Assembly (NCBI RefSeq): GCF_964340395.1
Contig: NC_135552.1
Location: 17,498,694 to 17,562,693, forward strand
Reading direction: 5' to 3'
DNA length: 64,000 bases
Source: Glandiceps talaboti
Lineage: Eukaryota > Hemichordata > Enteropneusta > Spengelidae
The position numbers and the translations under genes were made by a program. The notes under the pieces were generated by a model. That model was given only the letters and a program-made list of their open reading frames with translations. It did not search any database and was not told the DNA's origin. Positions 1 through 38,100 of the stretch are shown piece after piece (positions within the stretch are counted from its first letter, which is position 1; every line of letters begins with the position of its first letter).

Positions 1-1100
1 GAGACTATTAAAAACTCGACTGTGTGGGTGATTGTAATATCCAAGTTTGGCAAACTTCGATGGGACTTTTCACGTAGTCTATAAATAGCTCTCTCGTCTT
101 ATTTTCTGAAGTACACCTTTAAAAGTTTCCGTAATTCCTCTGAAAACAAAAGGGTTTTCGAAACACCCAATCACATTCTTATTTATCAGTACTTCCGCCT
201 ACCTGTTACATACCACAGATATAACGGCACTTGGAAAGCTGCACCCTACTCTTTCAATACGTTCCTCTAACTATAAAAAGGTTTCTTGTAAATCGATGAC
301 ACATGAATGCATAAATCATGAATGAACATATTATATCTTATTCATGTCCCATTGTCCGATTTCATTTCACACATGCTGCCATCATTTGAGAAGTATAACT
401 ATAAGCCTATAAAAGTTGCAAAGGTTGAATACCATGCACAATATTTCACAGCGTTCAAAGTTTTTTATCACACAGCATGCCGGGAAATTGCGTTGTGTGA
501 CTTTTGATTGGATGAATTGAAAAGAATGACATCATACTTCGGGAGACAGTTTCAAGCGAGCCCCTTATTCTTAATAAATTTTCTTGATTGTAACATCGTT
601 ATTATTGCCACAGAGGTAGGTGTAAACGTGCATATATATTACTTTCAACCTCAACTGTAAGAAGAAAAAAAATACTTGTTGGACGAGTGCTACTATTCGC
701 TACCGAGGAACTTGAAACCGTGCCAAATTTATGGTGTCAAAGTTGACACATGCATTCGGTCCATAGCTGGACGTCCAGATTCAGTGATAGAGAAAGACTT
801 CAAACGACACGGTTGCATTTGTGCTACCTCGCTGGAAACGTGTGAATTTTTAGGACAAACATTGAAGTCAACGTGTAGGGAAGACCTGAAGACCAAAGCC
901 TTTGATCCGGCTGGATATTCTAGTTTCAGAATAAGTATTATCGCGTTCCTTACGCTAGCTGACTGGTATATATTTTGACTTTTCATCGGACTACATAACA
1001 TTCACCGGTCGATGGTCGCTTAAAAACGGTTCCCCTTTCAAACAACTCGCTCTCGGAAGGTACATATTCTTCTTTTCATCGTCTCCCGAAGACAGTTTTG
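1..1100. other. Upstream region / possible 5' UTR and promoter of the kinase gene
   Basis: No coding segment is recognised here. In the frame of the kinase start codon, a stop lies at 996-998 and no ATG follows before 1101, so the coding sequence does not extend further upstream in this exon. A TATAAATA-like box sits near 80-88. A transcription start about 30 bases later would give a roughly 1-kb 5' leader, but this is only a possibility because invertebrate promoters often lack TATA. ORFs at 322-507 and 676-978 show no recognisable domain. Confidence 0.4.
78..90 (+). promoter_or_regulatory. TATA-box-like motif
   Basis: TATAAATAG occurs here, about 1 kb upstream of the kinase start codon and on the same strand. 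It fits the TATA consensus, but in AT-rich DNA such a match is expected by chance. No initiator or transcript evidence is available. Confidence 0.15.
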
Positions 1101-28025
<26,925 letters not shown>

Positions 28026-29523
28026 GGAAAGAGTTGGACAGAAAGTGATCTGAACAAACAGCGCCCTCTAGTGGGCAGACTTTACCCACTATCTGAAACC
28101 AGTGTGGACAACAATCCTGTTCTGTTCTGTCTGTTGCTGATTGAAACCAAAGACTATGGCAGCATTCTGCTTATGGTGCATGTTGAAGAAATGTTATATT
28201 TAACCAAATTGGCTGCTTGTGAATGAACTATAGCTTCTGAGTTATTCTAGTCTTATTGGGTTTTTTTTTTCATTGTAAGTTACTAATATATTAACAAAGC
28301 CAATTAACAAATATTAACATCTGATTCTAGTGCTGGAAATTAATTTTTCCGAATACGACAACTCTTCATTCGGGATCCTTCGATTCGTGGAATGTCTGAT
28401 GCTAATACTTTTCAGGGCTAATTCTTATTTAATTTTCGAGTGACAAACTGTTCTGTGTAACAGGCACTGATTGGTAGAGAAGTTGAAAATAGGTAGTCAG
28501 CTAAGTGGTTTAGCCAATCAGAAGATAGCTTATCAGAATGTCACACGTGTGCAACTGCAGTCTACAATGGACTGTCTTATTTAGCTTTAACTGGGACTAA
28601 ACTGTGGTGAATTTTGCGGTGTTTTTTGTACAAATTTTAAATTGTGTTTGTGATGCACACTCTCTCATACAAATGTGTCGTTACCTGATGTAAGTCGGGT
28701 AGTCTTTTGTATAGTATCTTTTCGTGGAAAGGGGGCTTGATTTGCACTGATCTGCAGTTGCACAGTTTCAAACTAACGACTTTGGCACAATAATGCCTCG
28801 AGGTAATTTCTATAGGTTTTTTAAGAGTATCTAGTATACACTGATAAAGTTATAACAAGGTACTGTAACAGTTGTTATATTCAGGTTTTGTATTTATAGT
28901 GGGATCTGTATCTAATGTTATTTATCACAAAGTGTTGGGTTATGGGGGGTGCAGGTATAACTTTATAGGTTGTACATCTTTACAAGAGTGATGCAGGCTA
29001 AATGGTTGTTGGAAAATTGCAGTGTTTTATCCTACTTCAGAGTAGTCACTCAGCCTCGTCTCTTTGAATTGTCTTAACCATTCTGAAAAGTTTGGTTGAC
29101 TTTTCATGAGGAAATAACTGTGACTGCATTTGTAGCCTGTATATGCGTGTATATTGAATTGTGTGATACTGCACTGGTGTTACTTCTTCTAGTGTGTGGA
29201 GTTGTCCAAGTAAGTGAACAGTGAGTTACCAAATATCAAGGTTTCAAAAAGATAAGTCTAAAGATCTAAATATCAAGGAACTGAGTTGGTTCCTATGTAC
29301 TTCTCACCCGTCATCGTTGTGTGTGAGAAGACATACAAATATCCCTCGTGTAGGCTGGACTTTTATCTCAAAAATATGGATGAGAATTTTACCAACTAAA
29401 GCCAGCATTTGAGGATTACAGTGTCAGTGTGGATTTCAGCTTTGACTAACTGCAGTGTAGATAGTGCTTTGGTCGATGACTTTGTGGCAATGCGAAGGAC
29501 ACACTGACATATTATATACATTT

Positions 29524-29547
29524 GTATATATATATATATATATATAA
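29524..29547. repeat. TA microsatellite
   Basis: A short TA dinucleotide run in the probable 3' UTR or downstream region of the kinase gene. Confidence 0.85.
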
Positions 29548-30956
29548 AATAACATCTTTTCAGCTCGTAAAACCATGTGAGCTGTGTATTCATATTTACT
29601 CATTGAAAGTGTTCCATTATTTCTAGACGTCTTGGTTTCAGGAATTCATCTTGCTGTCTTGTAGATAATGAATTTCTTATGTTTGCTGTGGCTAAGTCGT
29701 AGTTTGTAGAGATCTGTGTACCAATGGACTTGATGACCATTAGTCATCGGAATCACGGCTAAAAAAAAATTTCATGGAATTCCTGAAACTAAGACGAGAT
29801 GAAATAGCTTAGAAATCAATTGAAATTGTTTGGTTTGACGTCTGACGTGCAAAATAATTTGTAAGCTCAAAACTGTGTATTTTTTTGTCCATTACAAGTC
29901 TTCCTTTTGCATGGAAGTTGTTTATGAGCATGGATTTTAAGTTTTAAGTCTCATTATTGAAAGTAAAAACTGACAGCCATGCTTATTGTTATTAAAACCT
30001 CAAACATTTTACAAAAGGAGGGAAATCTTTTATATAAAGCATCTGAAGTCATTTACAGTTTTAATGCTCTTGTTTCAGTATTCTTCCCTAAAACTTTTAC
30101 CAATTGTATGTTTGTGGGGACCAAAAATTATTCATCAGGTTCAGACCTCAATCCAAAAATCTCATTTGATGTTTTATTAATATATTACATGGTTTGAAAA
30201 AAAACCACAGTGATATATATATATAGTTATCGATATATTTAATCTTTATATTTAAGGTTTAATATTGTTTGTATGGTTAGGTGTTACCTATTGTGGAGGC
30301 TTTCTGTGTTTTTTTTTCTCATTTTCTGTGAGGACAATCTCTCTGAAGCGTGGCCATGTTTGTTATCAATCATTTTAGTCCCTCTCCCTGCGTAGACTAA
30401 CACTCTGCTAAATTACGACTTGGCATTATTTTGTCAAAAACAAAAGCGACCGAAATGTAATTCCTGCATTGCATTGCATACCCTGTACTTTTAGAGTAGA
30501 GAATATTTTGTGACAAGATATATGAAAATATTGCAATCTTCAACAACTTCAAAAATAGTTCATGTCTTTAGTATCGCATCTTCATAGTTTGATATCACAA
30601 CATGGCCTCGTTTACAGAAATATTGTCACAGCCTCTATAAATTGGTGAAAGTTAGAACCTCTATTGTAAAATATTTAACTAATCATTGGTTCTTCCAGTA
30701 AGTGTTGACTAATACTTCTACTTATTATAAAAACAATTCAACCTATTTATTATAACAGTTTTTTATCATAATTATAGAAATGAATGTCTATGCAAGTTAC
30801 ACAAATAGACGACTGTTTTTTTTTTCCTGTTGCAGACATTTTCAGAATGAAAAGTTGATTCTTGATAGTGTTTTAGGTATGATGGTTTATACAATGCTGC
30901 AAATATATGCCTGTCTTTGTTTTCCCCATACACATTACATCGGTTATTGATTAAGA

Positions 30957-30962
30957 AATAAA
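30957..30962 (+). terminator. Candidate polyadenylation signal (AATAAA)
   Basis: A canonical hexamer about 2.9 kb after the STK17 stop codon. It could serve that transcript, but no cleavage-site evidence exists and the hexamer is common in AT-rich DNA. Confidence 0.25.
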
Positions 30963-31005
30963 ATCATCCAAAATTTTCATTACATAAATTTGTCTTGTTA
31001 AAGTT

Positions 31006-31019
31006 TATGTATGTATGTA

Positions 31020-31070
<51 letters not shown>

Positions 31071-31098
31071 ATGCGTGCGTGCGTGTGTGTGTGTGTGA
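31006..31098. repeat. Compound TATG/GT microsatellite
   Basis: (TATG)n runs into (GT)n, then GTGC units and again GT, about 93 bases. Cys-Val and His-Thr repeat ORFs across it are artefacts. Confidence 0.97.
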
Positions 31099-31564
31099 AT
31101 GCAAGTTGTGCATGAAATCTCCCATGAAAAATTTTGTAATTTTCTTTTGTCAAATACAAATGCAGAATACTCTGATACAAAAAATGTGTCCCTTGTAACA
31201 TGTAACAATTCTATGTTGCCATTAATTAAGGGTTGGATACATAAAAACAATATTGGAATTTATACCCTGGTCACTCTATATCACTATCTGTGGCATCTAG
31301 TTGTATGATACTCATATGAGTCAAAATGTTCAAAATTGTGATTGGTTAGTTTTAGTTAAACCTGCTCTAGCTGCAACTGAAACATTTTTTCATGAAATAA
31401 CCAAAGATATATTCACTAAGAATTGGCCAGTTACTTATAGATATACATTGTATCTGTTAATAAGTGGTCAATGTTATCTGTTGGTAGTGAAGTGGCAAGT
31501 TTAAATCTTGAGCGAACGATTTGTTTTGAATGTCAACGTGATTAAACTGTACTAGTTGTAACTG

Positions 31565-31760
31565 GAGTATCATTTTTCAATCAGACAACCACAATATTTT
31601 CACTGAAAATTGTCAAAATACCAATAATTAAACATTATGTAAATCAGTACTAGTAAAGACATAAGGTGAGATCGTGATCACCGTTGAGGGCGCTGTGGAC
31701 CAAAAATCAACATTTACCCACAGGTGATGGATCGAATACTTTTCACGGTGTACAATATTA
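31565..31760 (+). repeat. Dispersed repeat, family D copy 1
   Basis: This segment is similar to about 37855-38045. Shared landmarks in the same order are ATCAGACAA..C..ACAATAT.TTCACT, a GTGA.C...TGAGGG.GCTG block and AAAATCAA.TTTA..CACCCA-like sequence. The match is diverged and gapped, which suggests an old interspersed repeat. Confidence 0.5.
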
Positions 31761-31879
31761 TGAGTAAGTTATTGTTATCTATTATTATAACAACAAATTT
31801 TTTTTTTTCAAATGTTCCGGATGCATCTTAGTGCGGTTTATTAAAATACTTGTGGGAGGCATAATGCTGTTACTCCTTG

Positions 31880-32020
31880 ACCTTTTTTTTTTTCATTCTG
31901 ACAGACTGAAAAATGCACATGAAAGATTTGACACTACTCACCTTTTCACTCCTAGTGACAAGGCCCCTTAGGTCACTCATATTTTCCTTAGCTGAATGAA
32001 GAAAAAAATCCTGGGGAAAA
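31880..32020 (-). mobile_element. TIR element, family B copy 1
   Basis: The right part reads, on the minus strand, CCCCAGGATTTTTTTCTTCATTCAGC followed by AAAATATGAGTGACCTAAGGGGCC. This matches family-B copies at 55.5 and 58.9 kb (CTTCATTCAGC, GACCTAAGG core). The left arm (TTTTTTTTTCATTCTGACAG) is more diverged. No ORF is present. Confidence 0.6.
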
Positions 32021-32189
32021 CAATGTAATACTAGTGACTATCAGTTAACATCTTACGTTCTCATTGGAGTAGGCATTACAGTTTTTGTCAAAGTGCATAT
32101 CATAGTTCAGTAGATTCATTTCATTAGTTCTTTACATGTAACATTGTATATTCAATTCATGTTGTGCCATGCTTGAACATCAACTTTAT

Positions 32190-32356
32190 GTGTCATAATA
32201 TTGACCACTACCATACAGTACAGATGAACGAAATCAACTTTTTCTTTGCCAGCTTCCAAAATAAAATGAGGATTGTCATGATATTGACCACTACCATACA
32301 GTACAGATGAAATCAACTCTTCCTTGCCAGCTTTCAAAAGAAAATTATTCAAATTG
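32190..32356. repeat. 83-bp tandem duplication
   Basis: TTGACCACTACCATACAGTA at 32201 recurs at 32284, followed in both by CAGATGA, AAATCAACT and CTTGCCAGCTT. There are two copies with a few substitutions and one short deletion. Confidence 0.85.
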
Positions 32357-32618
32357 AGGTATCCAAACAGCTGGTTGGTAGAGCTAGCTACTCTATCATG
32401 ACTATAGAAAGTTTGTCCTGAACAAAATACTGATGTGATCTAATTCTCCTGACTATTGATTAGATAACCTACATTTGCTTTCACTTTGCTCTCTGTTCCC
32501 TGAAGCGCAAATTCAAAAAATTTAAATATCAGTTAGGATAGTGGAATAGTGTAGTGATAGCCATTCTCAAGTCTACAGGTAGGTTATTTTTTTAGATAGC
32601 ATTGATGTGAGAACATTG

Positions 32619-33052
32619 GATTAAGGGGCGGGATCAATACTTCAATGTAGGATAAAAAACTAAATTCATTTACTTTGGGTGGGGTGGGGGGGGGGGGGGT
32701 TGAACCATTTTATAAAATATTCTCATCCTACAAAAACTATTTTACTTTTAATGGATCTGTTTGTTTTGTACCCCTAAATACAGATATTAGAAGAATTGTT
32801 GTTATTGTAAATGCATGGCAACTAAAATAGAGCAGTGTCAACAAAAGAAATATTTTTAACTTACTAAATACTGGCTTTTTATTCATAGTACAACATATTT
32901 ACTACTACATATCGATTCGAAATCGATTGTGCTCTCTGAAACAATTTTCAAGTTTGGTCAATTTAATTAGAAGGGGGTGGGGAGGAGGGGCTGGGCCTAA
33001 CTAAAAAAAGTGTTTTTATCCTACATTGAACTATTGATCTCGCCCTTAATCA
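32619..33052. mobile_element. Foldback/TIR element (about 434 bp)
   Basis: The left end GATTAAGGGGCGGGATCAAT then CTTCAATGTAGGATAAAAA is matched, inverted, at the right end (33005-33052) with about four mismatches. The interior has poly-G and G-rich sequence and no ORF. It looks like a MITE-type nonautonomous DNA transposon. Confidence 0.75.
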
Positions 33053-34525
33053 TGGGCCGTGAAATTTCTGCTGGATTTGAAAATTTTCCATTCTTTGCCT
33101 GTGAGGGCGATCTTTGTACAGGCGCTCAAACAGTACTGCTATACTCAAGACGTCACCGGTAGTATTTCTCACAGAATTCAATCCAGGGTAGGCATAAAAC
33201 CTGAACATGTAGCGCAAACTACTAGCCATTTTTCATTAATCACTTGTAAACATATCTATAGCAAATTTGGCAAGCCCTCTATACAAACATTACGTGTAAA
33301 GTGAGTTACGTTTCACATGTCAGTGGGTCTTTCTTTCCAAGTCAGATTTAGAGAAATATTTCATGATGGACAGACTTATGAATTTGTTAATCATTTCACA
33401 TTTCGAGGAGGAAAATGTGGTCAACTGTTTATTTATATTTTTCCCAGTTACTAGTAGCCTCCCAAGGGACTGCTAGACCAAACTCCGTTGACTGTCCCAA
33501 TAAAACGTCAACGTGGACAACTGTACTGACACAAATCAAGGTATTCATAAGATGGCTAAAGAATCAAACAGGTGGCTATGCAGCAAAGTATTGGCAGACA
33601 CCAGACAAATGAAATGCATACATAATTTACAACTAATAGTAAAACAAAGGTATAAAATAAAGACAAAGTGATGGCGCTATATATATATACATCGGCTACA
33701 CTAGTTCGGTGTCAAAATATAAAAATTCCTAATTTATAAATCTGATGTATGCATACGGCTCGATTCCTTTTACACGTAAAAAACATATCACTCCCACTGA
33801 AGGGACGGTTGACTCTCTATTTTAATTGTGTGATGCGCTCTCTGTGAGTAATTTGCTTAATATACCGGAACCTAAATTTTGCATTTTAATAGCAGTCTTC
33901 TGAAATGTTATCCTTCGTATTTGAAAGAACTCTTGAATTGATCAGCAATTTATACGTCATTTCTTCTGAAACATTATTTTATTGGCAGTTCTTTATTTCG
34001 TTGTTGTTGTATTATTTTCATTTTTTGGTGTACAACGCGCCGAGACGTAAGTGCAGCGTTTCTTTAAGAATTGAAATAATAGTAATTTGAAGGATAATTT
34101 TGACCAAATCACTAAATAAGGTGAGAACCATTTGATTTCTGGGGGGGGGGGGGCTATGGTAGCATTTTTTTTTTTATCCCCATCACTGTGACAGAATTTT
34201 TTTTCTATTGTCAGTCCTGCATCACATTATTTTTTTTCCATATGCAGAAACAATGCAATTTTTTTTCTCGCTTACCAATTTTGTAGCATATCGCAACATT
34301 ATTTTTTTTACTTTTGTCCGTTGGAACAATTTTCTTTTCTCAAGCAATTACGGGATCAAATTTTTTTCCTTCTTCACCTGCCGACAATTCCCCCCCCCCC
34401 AAAAAAAAATCCTCCTACCCCCCCCCCCAGGAATCAAATGGTTCTCTCCTAACAGCGGCAAGGAGACGTTCAATATTAGTGACAAACTTTATTAACGGAC
34501 GAATATCGCATATCTTTACTTTCCA

Positions 34526-34528
34526 TAT

Positions 34529-34563
<35 letters not shown>

Positions 34564-34564
34564 T
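34526..34564. repeat. ATTT tetranucleotide microsatellite
   Basis: About ten ATTT units, about 270 bases upstream of the VAT1 start codon, just after C- and A-homopolymer runs. Confidence 0.9.
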
Positions 34565-34836
34565 ATGTATTTATTTAAACACAAAACCAGCTGTGGAAGC
34601 AGTTTTAAGGTCGCCATATGGTAAGAGGGGAATATTAATATTCTTCCCCTGTCATGTGTATTTATTGCTGGTTGAAAATGAATTTCTAGACTAGGAAAAT
34701 CCCAGTACAACAAGTGTTTGTGAATCACTTTCGTGTATGATCTGTGCTCAAACCCGGCGAGTCATCCGTCGCTCATCCTCAGTGTCAAAGGTCATAAATC
34801 ACCTGATCAGGAGTGAATGAATCTCGGTGACCAAAC

Positions 34837-35112
34837 ATGGCAGAGGGCTCGAAAACTCCGCAGACACATCTGTCGAAAACCATCGTACTTGTTGGTTATG
34901 GCGGTTATGACAAACTGCAAACATGGCAGAGAGAAATCGAAGACCCAAAGGAAGGAGAGATTCTCATAGAAGTCAAGGCGTGTGGGCTTAATTTTGCTGA
35001 GATTGGAGCTCGTCAAGGACTCTACACTCCCTTACCTACACTCCCACTCGTAATGGGTTTGGAATGTTCTGGCATAGTTTTAAAGTTGGGAAAAGGCGTG
35101 GAGGAACCAAAG
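34837..35112 (+). CDS. VAT1: VAT1 coding exon 1
   Basis: Encodes residues 1-92: a short N-terminus, KTIVLVGYGGYDKLQ, then EVKACGLNFAEIGARQGLY and LVMGLECSGIV of the GroES-like domain. The donor AAG|GTACAC is in phase 0. Reading past it gives a non-homologous tail that ends at 35208. Confidence 0.95.
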
Positions 35113-38100
35113 GTACACTTTATATACATATATGATCAGTGTAAAAGAAGTGAGAATTTTAGTTTTAAAAATCAACAGAGGAAAGCAATTACATGTAAAG
35201 ATATTTAGGTGTTAGTTTTTATAGCTTTACATTTACATCACTGTTTAGCGAGATGTCATCCGGGATGTCATCATCATCCACGCTTTGATAACCTAGCCAT
35301 GGAACGATTACAAATATTAATCTGATATTAATATTGTGACATTTAATAGTTCTACACAATCATGTCATATAATTGATGAAGAATAACCCGGATACATTAA
35401 TTATTAAATAATGATTAATTATCATCAGAACAATCGGAAAAAAATAAATTAAAATTTGTGCAAAATGTCTAATGTTTATTGACCTGAAAAGGTGTGTTTG
35501 GTTTAATGTTTGGCAACCAAAGTCAGACATTAACTCTATAGATACATTGCTTAATTATTAAAGTATGTACACCTATTAGCCTGTAAGATCCATATCCAGG
35601 CGTTGTTTCCACTTAGTACATTAGTATGATGACTTATGTTGTCATGACAATGTTGATACTCACGTCATACACAAATTGTCATTTTATCTGCACAAAGTCA
35701 GTCTGTCTGCAATGTTTAATATGTAAACTCTAAAGTGAAATATCTGTGTGATGTGTAAATGTAAACTGAAGTGACCTTAGTTACATGGAAGAATTTTAAA
35801 ATTAGTTTTCTAATTATAGTGTCTTGGTTTAGTTCAAAATGCTCTTGAGATTTGTTCATTTCACTATTATTAAAATGTAGCTTACTTCATGAGAAGCTTT
35901 GACCTTTGAACATCTGTATGGATATACATATTGTAGACAAATGTCAGGCAAGGTATCACTATTCATTGTTTTAGTAGTTTATACATATTTGTCAAGTGTG
36001 AACAGTGGGGGAGGTGTCTGGAAATTTTCAGTGATCAATCACACATAGATGAGAACTAAGTGTACTTAGTACAGTGTGGGTGTTTTCAAACTCTATTCTG
36101 TCAATAAACTGGATACTATGCTGTGATTCATTTCAACAAAACTTTGGTTCTGAGATTATTTTGTACAGTGTGTATTCAGACGGTGGGTAGCGAGTGGTTA
36201 CAGAAGTAGACCAAAGGCTGGACCTTTCAGACTAGTACACCCACTTGAGTCAAAGTACAAGTTTTCATTCTATGTTTGAGACACTTTGGACTTTTTTTAG
36301 ATAAGGATTTGTTTTATTTTGATGCAGGTTACTGATAAATATATTTCACTAGATGAACAGAGCACATATAAGGTCATCCCAACAATATTTTACAAATATA
36401 ACATAATATTATATTTTGACAGGTCCTTATCTAGAATTCATCTCATTATATTACTATTATTATTATTGCTCAGCTATTAGTTTGTTGACTTAACATAGAT
36501 TAGATATCAAAGCTGTTGACATTGTCATAAAATTGTAAATGTTGAGAATGTTGAATTGGTAGTGTGCATCTCGTAAACCACAATCTCTTTTATGGCACCA
36601 TCCAGCAGGAATATGTACTCATGCTTGTGAGAATGGGTAGTGTGATGACAGATCCAATATATAGTGGAGAATGATTTCCTTGCATTTTTGTTTGTGAATA
36701 ATTTTTGTTGATTCAGTATTTTTTCCTAGAAAATAAATAAAATAATTTTAAATAAATAAGCACACATTCATGCAAACACTCATACACAGGTAGAAATGTA
36801 GACAACTTTGCATATAAATGCAAGTGCATACATAGCACACATAACACATATGCATGCAAACATAGACTAAAGTGTGTAACCATGCACATGCAAACATAAT
36901 CAAATTGACGTAAATACATACATGCCATAGTTATCCAAACCAACATAAATTAATAAACTGATACTACAGGACCACATTTTATATTGTTTAGTAACAAATA
37001 AATCATACATACAGAGAGAAAATTAATCTAAGTTATAAGTTGGGAACTTTCTCATATAAAGGTTGACTTCTCTATAATAAATAAATAAAATAAATATTTA
37101 TTAAGAGACCATTTTTTTGAATGTCAAATTTAGTCAGTCACAAAAAAGAAAGAAAACAATCTCATGATAAAATTCAAAATAATCATTTAGTTTGTGAAAA
37201 GGATGGTATGTACTTTTATAGTTATTTCCTTTGGTAGTTTGTTCATTGTTTATCTCTTTGTTCTCTTAGGTTGGTTCTCGTGTGGTCTGTATGAATAACT
37301 GGGGATTATGGTCAGAGTATGTAACATTACCAGCTGAGAACTGTTTTGCAATTCCTGATGAGATGACATTTGAAGAAGCAGCAGCTATTCCTGTTAATTA
37401 CCTGACAGCATATCTAATGTTGTTTGATTTTGGTAATTTACGTCCTGGTAAAAGTGTCCTCATTCACATGGCAGCAGGTGAGTAACGGCCCTACTCCGAT
37501 TCATTTACGTCCTGGTAAAAGTGTCCTCATTCACATGGCAGCAGGTGAGTAACGGCCCTACTCCGATTGTGAGGTGTATATTAAAGACCTGGTATATTTT
37601 GATGACCAGGTATGATTTAATAACAATGGAAGATTGGTGGGGTTACCTAAAAGTTAACAGTTGTACCAGATTGAACACTTGAAGATTTCTAAGGTTCTTT
37701 GGTACAATATAGACCCTGTCCCATTCCCTAGTTCTCACCAACAGCCAGGTCTGTAACTTCGACTACTATTAAAGCCCCATACTACATGAAGTGATAGACA
37801 TCTAAACATGCAAATTAAGCTATTAAAACTGCATTAGGTATAACTATTGTATTACTTTTTTGATCAGACAAACCAACAATATATTCACTTAAATTTAGTG
37901 TACATATACATTAGAGGTCAAATCTATAAATAGTACAAATAACAGTTTGAAATTGTGACCTTGCTGAGGGTGCTGATTTTAAGGTGTGGAGCAGAAAATC
38001 AATTTAGATTTATTCACCCATATTATGTGCACAGTGTGTCTATTATGAAACAGTGTGCAACTGATTTGTCATGTCATATTTGCTAAAATCCAGTTTTGTA

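Larger units (their letters stand above)
28026..34836. other. STK17 3' UTR and intergenic region before VAT1
   Basis: The first part is the 3' UTR of the kinase. The first clear AATAAA on the plus strand that I see is at 30957-30962, so the UTR may be long, but weaker signals could end it earlier. The rest holds a GT microsatellite at 31.0 kb, copies of dispersed repeats at 31.3-32.0 kb, an 83-bp tandem duplication at 32.2 kb, a TIR element at 32.6-33.05 kb and homopolymer-rich sequence at 34.1-34.6 kb. No protein-coding exon is recognised. Confidence 0.6.

Noticed and set aside
34837-35208. VAT1 exon 1 read through to a stop at 35208 as a short protein
   Set aside because: Homology stops exactly at the GT donor at 35113 and resumes in phase at 37270.
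37497-37568. A second copy of VAT1 exon 2 as a possible alternative exon
   Set aside because: Only the last 42 coding bases are copied, no acceptor precedes them, and use of its donor gives an immediate stop. Recorded as a duplication instead.
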